Source: a virus. From it: DNA of 64,000 nt. Positions within the stretch are counted from its first letter, which is position 1. Each line of letters begins with the position of its first letter. The position numbers and the translations under genes are program-made. Location of the stretch: positions 1 to 64,000 of IMG/VR virus record IMGVR_UViG_3300021197_000245. One strand, 5' to 3'. Below are positions 42,068 through 52,336 of this stretch, in pieces. The notes beneath the pieces were generated by a model. The model did not search any database and was not told the DNA's origin. It worked only from the letters and a program-made list of their open reading frames with translations.

Positions 42068-45000
42068 ATGAGTCGCATAGATAAATATGCAGACTGGCTA
42101 GTTGAAAATCAAGACAAACAAGGCACTCCTGATTTTGAGACTGTAGTCAATGCTTATAAAGAACTTCGTGCCCAAGAATCTGATTCGTTAGTTGATGACG
42201 TCTTTAAACTACAAGAAGTTCCTGAAGATGTACCCATAGAAACAGATTTTATTGATGAGGTAGAAGAAGCCGTAAAAGGTATTGGTGGGGGTGCTGTTAA
42301 TATATTAGAAAGTGCTGCCTTAGGTGCTATAACTCCTTTTGGCGAAGATACAGAATCTGAATTACGTGAAACTATACAATCTATAGGTGGGGCTGCAAAG
42401 TCTTTATTTGAAGCTGATGAAGGATCAGAGGACTTAGTTGGTCGTAAGTTTGGTGAAGCTTTAGGATCATTTGCAGGTATACTCGGGGCTGCTGCAATTC
42501 CTGGAATTGGTCTACCTGCTGCCGCTACTTTAGCTATAGGTGCTGGTGCTGGCGAGGCAAGTGAACGTGCACGTGCAGGAGGTGCTACAGAGGGTGAACG
42601 TGCTGCAGCTTCAGGTCTGGGTGCTCTTGTAGGTGCTACAGAACTTATATCTCCAATAAGAATAGTACGTGCGTTTAAGAAAGGTGTGGGCGATCAGGCA
42701 ACAGAGAATATATTTAGTAAAGGTAAAAGAATACTACAAGAAGCTGGCGTAGAAGGCACACAAGAATTTTTAGCTGGTGTAGGGCAAAACCTTATAGAGC
42801 AAAATATATATAATCCAGATAAAGGTACGTTTACAGGTAGTGGAGAAGCTCTTGGTTACGGTGCTGGTGTAGGTGGTTTTGTGCAGGCTGTTATGGAAGT
42901 TATTGCACCATATAGAGCACGAGGTAAAACTACAGAGGGAGCGCCAGATGAGTCAGAACAGACAAAATTATTAGAAGATCAAACAAAACTACAATTAGAA
43001 GACCAAAGACCTACTGTAGATTTTGGACCTAAACTACAAGAAGATCAAATACAAGGAGAATTATTTGCCGACCCACTTAAAAATATAGAAGGTGATCCAA
43101 ATGTAGTTGAGCCTGAAGCAGAAGTTAAACCAGAAACAGAGGTAAAAGACGATATCCCTGTGCAAAGAGACATGATTGAAGAGCTTGAAGATGCACAGGT
43201 AAAAGGTTTAATAGATGCAGATGAGAGTGCACAACTAAGAGACATGTTAGCTAAAGACGAAGAAGCTGCAATAAAACAGTTAAAGTCAAAAAGTGAAACA
43301 TTAAACAATATAGAATTAAAACAAGTAGCCACTAGATTAGAAAATAAAAGACAAACAGAAACTGCAGTAAAAAGAAACGCGGTGTTAGACCAAGTATTGT
43401 CTGTTTCCGAAACAGGCAGTCAAGTAAATACAGAAAAAGCATTTTCTAAAGCACTATCAGACGCTGGTATAGCTGATACTGCGCCTAATACACAAGAAAA
43501 AGCAAAGATAGCTCGTAAAACTTACGAAATACAAGAAAGAAAGCAGCCAGCAGACGAAGCCCCAGAGTTTCAACGAGCAGATAAAAGATTTGGTAAAGAA
43601 AGAGTAGCAAGAACTGAAATACCTTCATTAGAAAAAGAAGTAAAACCACAAGCTATATTACCTGAAAGGCTAAGTGCTACTGCATCTCAAGACGTTGCTC
43701 CTGTTGCAGAACCTGCTGTAGAACCTGTCGTAGAACCTGAAAAGCCTGTGGATAAAGTTACGACTGATGTAACACCTGATGAGAAGTTAACAGCTGTAGA
43801 AGAGGAAATTATTGCTTCAGGAGAGGCAAATATTCAAAAAACAAAAGATGCAGAAAAAGAGTTATATAAAGGTATAACAGTTAAAAGTAAGCAACAGTTA
43901 GGTGGCAGAGTAACAACCGTATCTGACGGTAAAAAAGATCTTTATTTTTTGAGAAACCCTGACGATGATAGTTTTTACAGATCATCTGCAGATGGCATGA
44001 AAATGTTAAATTTTGATGGGCAGGATTTTAGTAAGAGTGGGAGCACTGCTTTACCTATTTCTGATAACAAAAAAGACGCTAGTGATATACTTGCGAAAGA
44101 ATTAAAAGGTACAAAGCCAGATGTTACACCAGCCCCTGTAGCGCGTCCTGAGTCACCAACACCTGAAAAGAAGTCAACACGTGTTACTAAACGTGATGCG
44201 GGCCCAAAAGACCCAATGGAAAAGATAGGTAAAACTCTTGGGTTTATTACAAAAACACCTAAGAAAGATGTAAAGAAAGATGTAAAGAAACAAATAGCTA
44301 AACAGACTGATACAAAAGCACTTACAAAACGTTTTGAAAAACAACAAGAAGAAAACAAAAGAAAAGTTATAGCTAAAGAAAAGAAAACGTCTGCGGAAGA
44401 ATTAAAGAAAGAAGGCGTGTCTAAACCTACGACTGAACAGATAGCTACAAAAACTCAAGATAGAAAAGCAAAGACACAATCTAAGAAAACTGCAAAAGCT
44501 AGTATAGATACAGCAGTTAAAGATATTAAACTTACCGAAAAACAAAAAATAAATGAGAAACAACTTGCTACTTTTGTGCAGGAAGACACTACTCAAAAAG
44601 ACAAAGAAAAAACTAATGTTGTTAATCCTAGTCCTGAAAGAGTAGCCGCAGACAATATTGAATTTTATATGAAAGAGTTTCCTAGTCAGGATGCAACTAC
44701 ACAATTATCTGTAAATGAATTACAAACAGTGTTGGACTTGGTAAGTAACCCACCACCAGCTAGTGACATAACCACTCCTAGTAGAGATAAAACAGGTAGA
44801 GCGGCTGCATATATTTATTTTAGTAAGCAAGGAAATCCTAGAGATGTGTTAGATGTTATAGCTCATGATATATTCTTTGCACCGCAAGAAGTAGTTTCTT
44901 CCGATTACGAAAGCAAAGCTAGTCGTGAATATTTTTTTAATGCGAACGAACGAACTGCTATGTTGGCTAGAAAATGGATAGATTCCAACTTAAATAAAAG

Positions 45001-48000
45001 CCAAATAAAAATACAAGAAGGCGAGGCTACTTATAAGTTAGATTTTACTAATGTTGACTTTGAGAAGAATACTCCAAATATAGATAAGTTGAAAAAGCTT
45101 GGGTACACAGATAAAGAAATTAAAAAATTTATACCTATAAACCCAGAAACGGGTAAACCAATACCTAGCTTTGATAAAAAAACACAACCTAAAAAGAAAG
45201 AAGTGGGTGCACCAGACGTTACTTTTGTACCTGCAAACAAGACACTTTATAACGCCATACAAAGAGAAGCTAATAATTATTTAGCTACGAACTCTAATGA
45301 AGCCTTGGTATCTCTAGGTGTAAGTAGAAGAGGTGATACCTTTAAAGCTGATATTTTAAAAACGGTGCAAGAGCAGAGAGAAGCCACTGCACCTAGAGCT
45401 GTTATATACAATACTAATGAAGTTGTAAGTGGTCATTTACCTCCTAATGCTAAAAATCCAACTCCTGAAATAAAGGGTATTGTATTTGTTAAAGACGGAA
45501 AAGAAATTTTTGGACCTTTCCCTGAAAATGTAAACCATCCTTTAAAAGATGTAGACTTAAAAGATTATAAATTTTTAGAGACATCCGCAGTAAGTGGACT
45601 TGATATACCAATACATCCTGTAGTCAACAGTTTGTTATCGCAGGGTAAGTTACATGAAGCTTTGGTTGCATTAGGTAATTCAGCCACAAACAAGCGTGTA
45701 GCCCAAATAGCACGTGCATTATCTAAAGTATCGGGCACTACTAAAGTTAAAGTAGTAAGAAATCTTACAGCTGATAACTCAGGTAAAGAAGTTTCTGGTA
45801 AATTTGATCCTAAGACAAATACAATATTCTTAGACGCAGACACTGGCATCAACTCTCACGTGATACTGCACGAAATGACACACGCAGCCACAACTGAGGC
45901 GTTGGCAAATAAATCAAGTCAAGAAGTAAAGAAGCTAACTGTTTTATTTGATTCCGTAAAAGACATGTTAGACACCGCTTATGGAGCACAAAACTTAGAT
46001 GAATTTGTAGCAGAAACTTTTAGTAATCCTGAGTTTCAACAAAAACTTGCTGGCATGAATTATAGCAATACCAATGGGTTACAGACATTTTTTAATACCA
46101 TAGGTAACTTTGTGCGAAAACTTCTTGGTATGCAAACTAAAGATATAAATACTGCACTAAACGAATCCGATCAATTAATACAAGATATATTATCTCCTGC
46201 ACCTAAATTTAGGAACGCAGGTGAACTGTTAATGTTAAATGGTAAAGAGAGAATAAAAAGAGCGGGTGACTACATAGCTAACAAGTACGAACAAACAAAA
46301 TCAGGAGAAACTAAACAACAATTTCAAGAAAGATTAACAAGTTTTCTTAACAGTAAATCGGCAAATAAATTAAAGGCATGGACTTTAAGAGCCTTACCAC
46401 TAAAAGCAGTTGCAGATCAAAATGGAGAGTTAAATAAAAAAGCTATAACTAGATTAAAAGAGGAGCTAAACAACGCTACTACAGATGCAGAAAAGAAAGC
46501 CATAGAAGAAAAATTAGCCATACTAAGAAACAATACAGCTCTACAAGTTAATGATGCGATATTAGATTTAGAAGGGGACTTAGGTAAAGCTGACAGAGAA
46601 GTAGAAGGCACATTAAAAAAATTAGAGCCTTGGATAGTAAGTGCTAAAAAAAGTGGTAAATTAGAAGCATGGAATGACGTAATACATGATAGCACGATAG
46701 AGGGTGTAGATCCTACAGCGGCGGAAGATACTTACAAGAACGATCCTGAGAAATTAGCAACTTATAAACAACTTAAAGCTAAACTTTATGGACTCGGTGG
46801 AGATGCAGTAAGAAACTATATAACTCTTAGAAATGCGTATGAAACTCAGTTTGAGCAACTAAAAAAAGTATTAGAAACAAGAATGTCTGAATTAACAGAC
46901 CAAGATACCTTTTCTAAGTTTAAGAAAGATGTATTTAACAAAATATTCGATAAAGCCTCGATTAGACCTTATTTTCCTTTATTTCGTAAAGGGGACTATT
47001 GGCTACGTTACGAAATACCTGTTACAAAATCTGATGGCACAACAACTACAGAGCTAGTTGTAGAAGCTTTTGAAAGTCCTCAAGGCAGAAAGAGGAGAAT
47101 GTTTGAGTTAAAAGAAGGTAACGTGGCATCAAATATACAACCTTATACTAATGTTACAGCAACAAGTTTTAAAGATGTGCCTCCTACTTCTTTCGTAGGG
47201 GAAGTAATGGATTTACTTAAAAAATCTAAAGTAGATCAAAAAACACAAGATGGTATTTTAAATTTATTTATAGACGTGTTACCTGAATCTAGTTTTGCAA
47301 AAGGATTTAAAAAAAGACAAGGTATATTAGGTGCTAAAAAAGACGCATATGACGTTCTTAGAGAAAAAGGTTTTGATATTGGAAGACAAACTGCACGTAT
47401 GTTACATGGTGCGAAGATTGCAAAACTACAAAAGAAATTAGAAGATGAAACTAAAGAATTAAGGTTTGATGAGGAAGGTGAAGCAAGAGTTAGAGTTCAA
47501 ACAGAAATGTCAAAAAGGGCAGATTTTGCAAGGAACCCTCCACCAGATTATATGGCATCTTTAGCTAACAGACTTGCATTTATAGGTACTATTGGATTTA
47601 ACATATCCTCCGCTGTAGTTAACTTTTCTCAAATACCTCTTATGTTTTATCCTGTGCTTGGGGGGCAGTATGGTTTAAAAGAAGCTAATTCTGCTTTAGG
47701 AAAATCTTCATTATTATTTGTAGGTAGTGGTCTATCCCGTAAAATGAAAACTTTAGACGGAGATAACGTGGATGCAAAAGGCTCCGTATCTATAGATAAT
47801 TATTTTGAGGCTGATGGTGCCAGTTTAGTGGTAAGAAAAGATTTGGAAGCTATATTAAATAAGACAGATAAAGGTAAAGCAAAACTAGAACAACTAAACA
47901 GAATCATACCATTAATTGTACAAGCACAAAATCATGGTCAGCTAGGGCGATCTTTATTTTATGACACTTTAAATATTGAATCTGCAGGAAAAGCAAGGAC

Positions 48001-49243
48001 TACTTGGGATACTGTAAATGCTTGGTCAGCATGGACTTTTCATCACATGGAAAGAATGAATAGACAAGTAGCACTCGTTGCCGCTTATAATTTAGAGTTA
48101 GACAGATTAAGTAAAAAACCAAGTTCTAAAGAACAAGGTATGTCACTCGCAGAAAAGAAAGAACTTGCTGCCAAAAATGCTATATATTTAACTACAGAAA
48201 TGAATGGTGGTGCAACTTTATCAACCACATCAGGTATTGCTCAAGAAGGAATCGGCAGAGTAGCTATGATGTATAAAGGTTATGGTATGCAAATGTATTA
48301 TACTATGTATACACGTGCTAGAGATGCAATAAGAAAAGCTAGTGATCCTGACTTGACGGCAGAAGAAAATAAACAACTTAAAAAAGCCGCTATAAAACAA
48401 GTAGCAGGAATACTTACATCTTCGTTTTTACTGGCAGGTGTGCAAGGTATGCCTTTAGTAGGAGCAGCACTATTTATAACTAATTTATTTAAAGATGACG
48501 ACGAAGAAGATGCAGAAACAAATTTACGTACGTTTATAGGTGAAGGTTTTTATAAAGGTCCTATAAATTTTTTTGGTGGTGTAGACGTAGCTTCACGTAT
48601 TGGCTTATCCAATCTATTATTCAGAGCAAATCCATATTCAGACCCTGATGCAAATTTGACATCTCAATTATCAGAATTACTTACTGGACCTGCAGGTAGT
48701 ATGGCTAACCAAGTTTACAGGGGTATACAAGAATTAAAAGAAGGTGAGCTAGAAAGAGCAGGTATGAATTTTGTACCAGCCGCTATACGTAACATGTATA
48801 AAGCTGCTATCAAGTATCCAACAGAAGGTGGTATACTAACAAGACGTGGCGATGTTATATATGACGATTTAAATGCTTGGGAGTTAGGAGCACAATTCCT
48901 TGGATTTGCCCCTGCAGAATACACAAAGACACAGGAAATGAATAGAGTTACTAAAACTCAAGATAGAGATATAGTAAGTCAAAGTACTAAGCTACTTAAA
49001 AAATATTATGTTGCTATGCGTATGGGTGACGACACACAAGACATTTTAGAAGACATATTAGAGTATAACAGAAAATACCCTGCCGTTGCCATCACTCCAG
49101 ACTCCATACTTAGGTCTATGAGGATGCACATGAGAACTTCTTTGTTAATGGATAAAGGTATAACTCTATCTCCTAAAATGAGGGCATACTTATTAGCACA
49201 AAGAAATGAGTGGTCAGCGGCATCAATATATGATGAAGATTAA
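42068..49243 (+). CDS. Giant polyvalent ejection protein with zincin metallopeptidase
   Basis: A 2391-residue multidomain protein. The N-terminal ~300 residues have a Gly/Ala-rich hydrophobic region and GVEGTQEFLAGVGQ, echoing the 1737-aa protein. Long Lys/Glu-rich linkers follow (~340-860). Around 1235-1330 is a zincin domain with HEMTH at 1268-1272 and DEFVAETFSNPEFQ downstream, as in polyvalent-protein metallopeptidases. The C-terminal ~2040-2100 (ATLSTTSGIAQEGIGRVAMM) resembles LPD38-type domains of large phage polyvalent proteins. It is likely injected with the DNA. It overlaps the opposite-strand gene by 4 nt. Confidence 0.75.
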   Translation: MSRIDKYADWLVENQDKQGTPDFETVVNAYKELRAQESDSLVDDVFKLQEVPEDVPIETDFIDEVEEAVKGIGGGAVNILESAALGAITPFGEDTESELRETIQSIGGAAKSLFEADEGSEDLVGRKFGEALGSFAGILGAAAIPGIGLPAAATLAIGAGAGEASERARAGGATEGERAAASGLGALVGATELISPIRIVRAFKKGVGDQATENIFSKGKRILQEAGVEGTQEFLAGVGQNLIEQNIYNPDKGTFTGSGEALGYGAGVGGFVQAVMEVIAPYRARGKTTEGAPDESEQTKLLEDQTKLQLEDQRPTVDFGPKLQEDQIQGELFADPLKNIEGDPNVVEPEAEVKPETEVKDDIPVQRDMIEELEDAQVKGLIDADESAQLRDMLAKDEEAAIKQLKSKSETLNNIELKQVATRLENKRQTETAVKRNAVLDQVLSVSETGSQVNTEKAFSKALSDAGIADTAPNTQEKAKIARKTYEIQERKQPADEAPEFQRADKRFGKERVARTEIPSLEKEVKPQAILPERLSATASQDVAPVAEPAVEPVVEPEKPVDKVTTDVTPDEKLTAVEEEIIASGEANIQKTKDAEKELYKGITVKSKQQLGGRVTTVSDGKKDLYFLRNPDDDSFYRSSADGMKMLNFDGQDFSKSGSTALPISDNKKDASDILAKELKGTKPDVTPAPVARPESPTPEKKSTRVTKRDAGPKDPMEKIGKTLGFITKTPKKDVKKDVKKQIAKQTDTKALTKRFEKQQEENKRKVIAKEKKTSAEELKKEGVSKPTTEQIATKTQDRKAKTQSKKTAKASIDTAVKDIKLTEKQKINEKQLATFVQEDTTQKDKEKTNVVNPSPERVAADNIEFYMKEFPSQDATTQLSVNELQTVLDLVSNPPPASDITTPSRDKTGRAAAYIYFSKQGNPRDVLDVIAHDIFFAPQEVVSSDYESKASREYFFNANERTAMLARKWIDSNLNKSQIKIQEGEATYKLDFTNVDFEKNTPNIDKLKKLGYTDKEIKKFIPINPETGKPIPSFDKKTQPKKKEVGAPDVTFVPANKTLYNAIQREANNYLATNSNEALVSLGVSRRGDTFKADILKTVQEQREATAPRAVIYNTNEVVSGHLPPNAKNPTPEIKGIVFVKDGKEIFGPFPENVNHPLKDVDLKDYKFLETSAVSGLDIPIHPVVNSLLSQGKLHEALVALGNSATNKRVAQIARALSKVSGTTKVKVVRNLTADNSGKEVSGKFDPKTNTIFLDADTGINSHVILHEMTHAATTEALANKSSQEVKKLTVLFDSVKDMLDTAYGAQNLDEFVAETFSNPEFQQKLAGMNYSNTNGLQTFFNTIGNFVRKLLGMQTKDINTALNESDQLIQDILSPAPKFRNAGELLMLNGKERIKRAGDYIANKYEQTKSGETKQQFQERLTSFLNSKSANKLKAWTLRALPLKAVADQNGELNKKAITRLKEELNNATTDAEKKAIEEKLAILRNNTALQVNDAILDLEGDLGKADREVEGTLKKLEPWIVSAKKSGKLEAWNDVIHDSTIEGVDPTAAEDTYKNDPEKLATYKQLKAKLYGLGGDAVRNYITLRNAYETQFEQLKKVLETRMSELTDQDTFSKFKKDVFNKIFDKASIRPYFPLFRKGDYWLRYEIPVTKSDGTTTTELVVEAFESPQGRKRRMFELKEGNVASNIQPYTNVTATSFKDVPPTSFVGEVMDLLKKSKVDQKTQDGILNLFIDVLPESSFAKGFKKRQGILGAKKDAYDVLREKGFDIGRQTARMLHGAKIAKLQKKLEDETKELRFDEEGEARVRVQTEMSKRADFARNPPPDYMASLANRLAFIGTIGFNISSAVVNFSQIPLMFYPVLGGQYGLKEANSALGKSSLLFVGSGLSRKMKTLDGDNVDAKGSVSIDNYFEADGASLVVRKDLEAILNKTDKGKAKLEQLNRIIPLIVQAQNHGQLGRSLFYDTLNIESAGKARTTWDTVNAWSAWTFHHMERMNRQVALVAAYNLELDRLSKKPSSKEQGMSLAEKKELAAKNAIYLTTEMNGGATLSTTSGIAQEGIGRVAMMYKGYGMQMYYTMYTRARDAIRKASDPDLTAEENKQLKKAAIKQVAGILTSSFLLAGVQGMPLVGAALFITNLFKDDDEEDAETNLRTFIGEGFYKGPINFFGGVDVASRIGLSNLLFRANPYSDPDANLTSQLSELLTGPAGSMANQVYRGIQELKEGELERAGMNFVPAAIRNMYKAAIKYPTEGGILTRRGDVIYDDLNAWELGAQFLGFAPAEYTKTQEMNRVTKTQDRDIVSQSTKLLKKYYVAMRMGDDTQDILEDILEYNRKYPAVAITPDSILRSMRMHMRTSLLMDKGITLSPKMRAYLLAQRNEWSAASIYDED

Positions 49244-49461
49244 GTTAGCCGCCAAACACGTACACCTAGCTTCTCGTCTTCTACACGTATCTGCATTTGA
49301 TACTCCCAACCCTTATCATTCATCACTTTTTTGATTTGGCTAAGTGCTGCCTGGGTGTTAACCGACAGGATGAACACAGAGGAACCTGTTACCATGTCAT
49401 CCCAGTTGACTATTATACGAACCCCGTCAGGGTTAAGATCATACTTCTTCAGTATTGCCAT
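49240..49461 (-). CDS. Small hypothetical protein, 73 aa
   Basis: A 73-residue alpha/beta protein (RIIVNWDDMVTGSSVFILSV, then ALSQIKKVMNDKGWEYQM). It starts inside the primase gene's 3' end (23-nt overlap, different frame) and its stop overlaps the stop of the 2391-aa gene on the other strand. It is the last gene of the minus-strand operon. The function is unknown. Confidence 0.65.
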   Translation of the reverse strand: MAILKKYDLNPDGVRIIVNWDDMVTGSSVFILSVNTQAALSQIKKVMNDKGWEYQMQIRVEDEKLGVRVWRLT

Positions 49462-52261
49462 CTAATTTCTCTACAGAACAGTCCACGATAATAACATCTG
49501 TTGGAGGCAGGTTCATGTGTGTACCTTTACTTAACCTCATTTTAGTCTTACGTGCTCCTAGTTTCGTATTTAAATCATTCATAAATGAACTGTAATTTAT
49601 TTGCTGTTCGCCACACCATATCTTAAGCGGTTTAGGTACTAGATATGCACGTTTTAAATCTGTTTCGTAACGGGCAACTAATTTACCTCTTGGCACTACT
49701 TCGGGAATAACTATCGAATCTACATCTAAGTCTTGCTTGCGTAGGTCATCAGTGCTTTTAATCCATAAAATATTACCATAATGCTCATTAATATAGTCAT
49801 TAAGTATCTCTGCTACGCTAACACTCATATCATCTACATGACGTTTATTTTGATTTATTAGCCATATGCCCCATTTAAACGCTTTTTTAGGTTCATATTC
49901 AATAAGCCCTGCTTGTTTCGCAAGTATAAGACCCGTTACTGTAGCGGCTACAAATGTAGACCAAAATCTATTTTCAGCTTTTAAGTTTGCTCTTATATCT
50001 ATCTTTTCCTGCACCGATGTTAATAGTTTTTTAACACCTTCTATATCTTGCATTATGTATTGCACATACTTTACCCCTGCATGACCATAAGTTTTCAACA
50101 TATTATTTCTGTATTCATGAGTTTCTTTTGCAGTACTAAACGTTTGTGCTTTAACACGACACTCTAAAATACGTTGTGCTTCTGCCTTGGGCATAGATTT
50201 AACCATGCTAATCCGCTCTACTATACTGGCGTTAGCTGTAGTTATTGATAATAGACTCCATGGATCGCCACGAAACCTTTCGGTATTACTTCCACTAGAC
50301 ATACGTCCACGTTGCCTACCACCTGTAAGTTGGTATGTAAGAACACTTAACTGTCTGCCAGTGGTGTTGGTAAGTTCGTCCATGACTAGTGGTAAGTTAT
50401 GATAAACCTCTCCTCTATTCATTCTAGCATTAAGAGTATCCTGCTCATTGGTCATAAGTTCTTCAGGATCACCCCACAGAGTCAACCCTGTCTGAGCCGC
50501 AGTGGTTTTACCCACACCCGTTTCACCATGTAAATGTAATCCAGCGGCATTTATTGGTGAGAAGTGCATCAAGACAGAACCAAAAGACACGCCCACCACA
50601 AATTGTTCCATCTCAAACCCATCACGATTGTAGAACGCCATCATTTCTTTCCACTCTTCAAATGTGCCACTCGGATTAAATAACGGAAATAAACCTGCCG
50701 TCTGCGTAGATGGAGGGTTAAACTCTACTCTGTCTTTGTATATTGTTTGATTACCAAGAACAAACGAACTACCCTCATCATCTGTCCAACCGAACTGTCT
50801 GTGTGCTTGATCTGCTACACTGTTAGCTTGTAATTCATTTACCCATGTTGTTGTATATTGCATAATCTCATCCATCTTTGTAACGGCTACACCTTGCATA
50901 GACATCTGTTTACGAAAGTCGTCTCTTGATGTAACAGCAGTTAACGGCAGAGTAAATTCTCTTACTCCATCTCTAGGTAAGTGTAGTCTCATCACAACTG
51001 CCTCACCAACTTCTGCGTCCCGCAGTCTTCTAACAACATATAAGTCGTTATGATATATTATCTTCTCGTCGGGATCACCATCTGCATTTCGAGTCCTTAT
51101 ATATACGCCCCCATTAGCACCTCTAAAATATGGTCTAGGATATGCAGGTATAGTGTATACGTTAGTAGGAGAATTTGGTAGGTCGATCGCAGGTGCTTCT
51201 ACTACATTATCCTCTTCTGTTGCCTCTCTTACCCTCTGACCTAATACTATGGGAGACTTTATCTTACCCCAATGAATACAATCTTTACATATATTAGGAC
51301 TATAATCATCAAATGTATTACATAAATACGGACCTTTTATGGCTTCTACTTTCCTGTTAGTAGCTTCTTGTGTGTAGTCCGAGTGGTGCCTGGATACAAT
51401 GTGTGTAGCTTCGTCTCCGTCTACACAGTATTTAGCAATAGATAAACCTGCTCTCCACAAAGGCTCGCTTATATCTTGTTGGTATCTAAGTATGTTCTCT
51501 ATCTGAGCACACCCACGTTTTGCTTTCGTTTTATTTACAATATCTAAGAATACACTCTCCTTGCCACCTAAATATGTGTCGTCGCTAGGTACGTATCTTC
51601 TAGGTATCTCTATCGGATCGTCACCAAGCAATTCGGCAAACTCATCAAAGTCTATTAACGGAGGTGCATCAAGACCAAAAAAAGTTACTTCTGTAGGAGG
51701 ATTTGTCTTGTGATTGTGCGTTGTAGGTACTCGAAGTACACGACACACGTCAGCTGTTACAGCAACATCTGCTAACAAGTTATGCTTTGCACAAAGAGCT
51801 TTAAGGCGGGTAGCAACGGGTAACCAATTTTCTTTACCTACGCTCTCCGTTAATCTCCAATATACATGTACACCTCTACCCGAATTAATCTTTAAAGGGT
51901 TAGGTAATTTTAATTTATCACAAAACTTACGTAACGCATCAAGTGCGTCAGACTGATTTGCATAATCTTTGCTTGGACCACAGTCTAGGTCAAGAAAGAA
52001 CGATTTAAGTTCTTTCATATTGTCTGCTTTTCTAGACCCATCCTTGTCACATGTAGCAAGTCCAAAATAAGAATCGTAACCTTTTTCATCAAGGTCAACG
52101 GCTCCATCAATTAAATGTCCTATCGTAGGATAGAACTTTTGTATTCTACCATTATCGCTAGAACGTAATGCTAACAAACTATACAGACCACCATCTGCTA
52201 GCACACTCTTCAAAAATATATCTGTTTCCATAGCACCCACCGTATAGTTGATCGCCACCAC
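49439..52261 (-). CDS. PrimPol-DUF927 primase-helicase
   Basis: A ~940-residue replication protein. The N-terminal archaeo-eukaryotic primase has FFLDLDCG (DxD at 91/93), SGRGVHVYWRL (127-137) and DVCRVLRVPTTHNHK (171-185). A Cys/His cluster at 314-330 (C, then CKDCIH) may bind zinc. The C-terminal DUF927 helicase-like ATPase has GETGVGKTT (579-587) and LVMDE (625-629). It should prime and unwind DNA at the fork. The start is uncertain: GTG at 52261 or 52258 after GAGGGAGG, or ATG at 52231 (METDIFLK). Confidence 0.88.
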   Translation of the reverse strand: MVAINYTVGAMETDIFLKSVLADGGLYSLLALRSSDNGRIQKFYPTIGHLIDGAVDLDEKGYDSYFGLATCDKDGSRKADNMKELKSFFLDLDCGPSKDYANQSDALDALRKFCDKLKLPNPLKINSGRGVHVYWRLTESVGKENWLPVATRLKALCAKHNLLADVAVTADVCRVLRVPTTHNHKTNPPTEVTFFGLDAPPLIDFDEFAELLGDDPIEIPRRYVPSDDTYLGGKESVFLDIVNKTKAKRGCAQIENILRYQQDISEPLWRAGLSIAKYCVDGDEATHIVSRHHSDYTQEATNRKVEAIKGPYLCNTFDDYSPNICKDCIHWGKIKSPIVLGQRVREATEEDNVVEAPAIDLPNSPTNVYTIPAYPRPYFRGANGGVYIRTRNADGDPDEKIIYHNDLYVVRRLRDAEVGEAVVMRLHLPRDGVREFTLPLTAVTSRDDFRKQMSMQGVAVTKMDEIMQYTTTWVNELQANSVADQAHRQFGWTDDEGSSFVLGNQTIYKDRVEFNPPSTQTAGLFPLFNPSGTFEEWKEMMAFYNRDGFEMEQFVVGVSFGSVLMHFSPINAAGLHLHGETGVGKTTAAQTGLTLWGDPEELMTNEQDTLNARMNRGEVYHNLPLVMDELTNTTGRQLSVLTYQLTGGRQRGRMSSGSNTERFRGDPWSLLSITTANASIVERISMVKSMPKAEAQRILECRVKAQTFSTAKETHEYRNNMLKTYGHAGVKYVQYIMQDIEGVKKLLTSVQEKIDIRANLKAENRFWSTFVAATVTGLILAKQAGLIEYEPKKAFKWGIWLINQNKRHVDDMSVSVAEILNDYINEHYGNILWIKSTDDLRKQDLDVDSIVIPEVVPRGKLVARYETDLKRAYLVPKPLKIWCGEQQINYSSFMNDLNTKLGARKTKMRLSKGTHMNLPPTDVIIVDCSVEKLDGNTEEV

Positions 52262-52287
52262 CCTCCCTCAACAAAGAGTGATGGCTC

Positions 52288-52332
52288 CTGCCTTAACTAA
52301 CTAGTAAAGATAAAATTAGGGCAGATTAGTTA
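52288..52332 (-). promoter_or_regulatory. Interlocking inverted repeats in the SSB-primase gap
   Basis: CTGCC (52288-52292) is complementary to GGCAG (52320-52324), and TAACTAA (52294-52300) to TTAGTTA (52326-52332). The order is A, B, A', B', so both stems together would form a pseudoknot in the mRNA between the SSB and primase genes. It lies upstream of the primase ribosome binding site. Confidence 0.4.
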
Positions 52333-52336
52333 GAGA

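Noticed and set aside
44262-44290. Short 12-bp repeat encoding KKDVKKDVKK
   Set aside because: Only about two copies in a Lys-rich linker; a low-complexity effect with no sign of a functional repeat.
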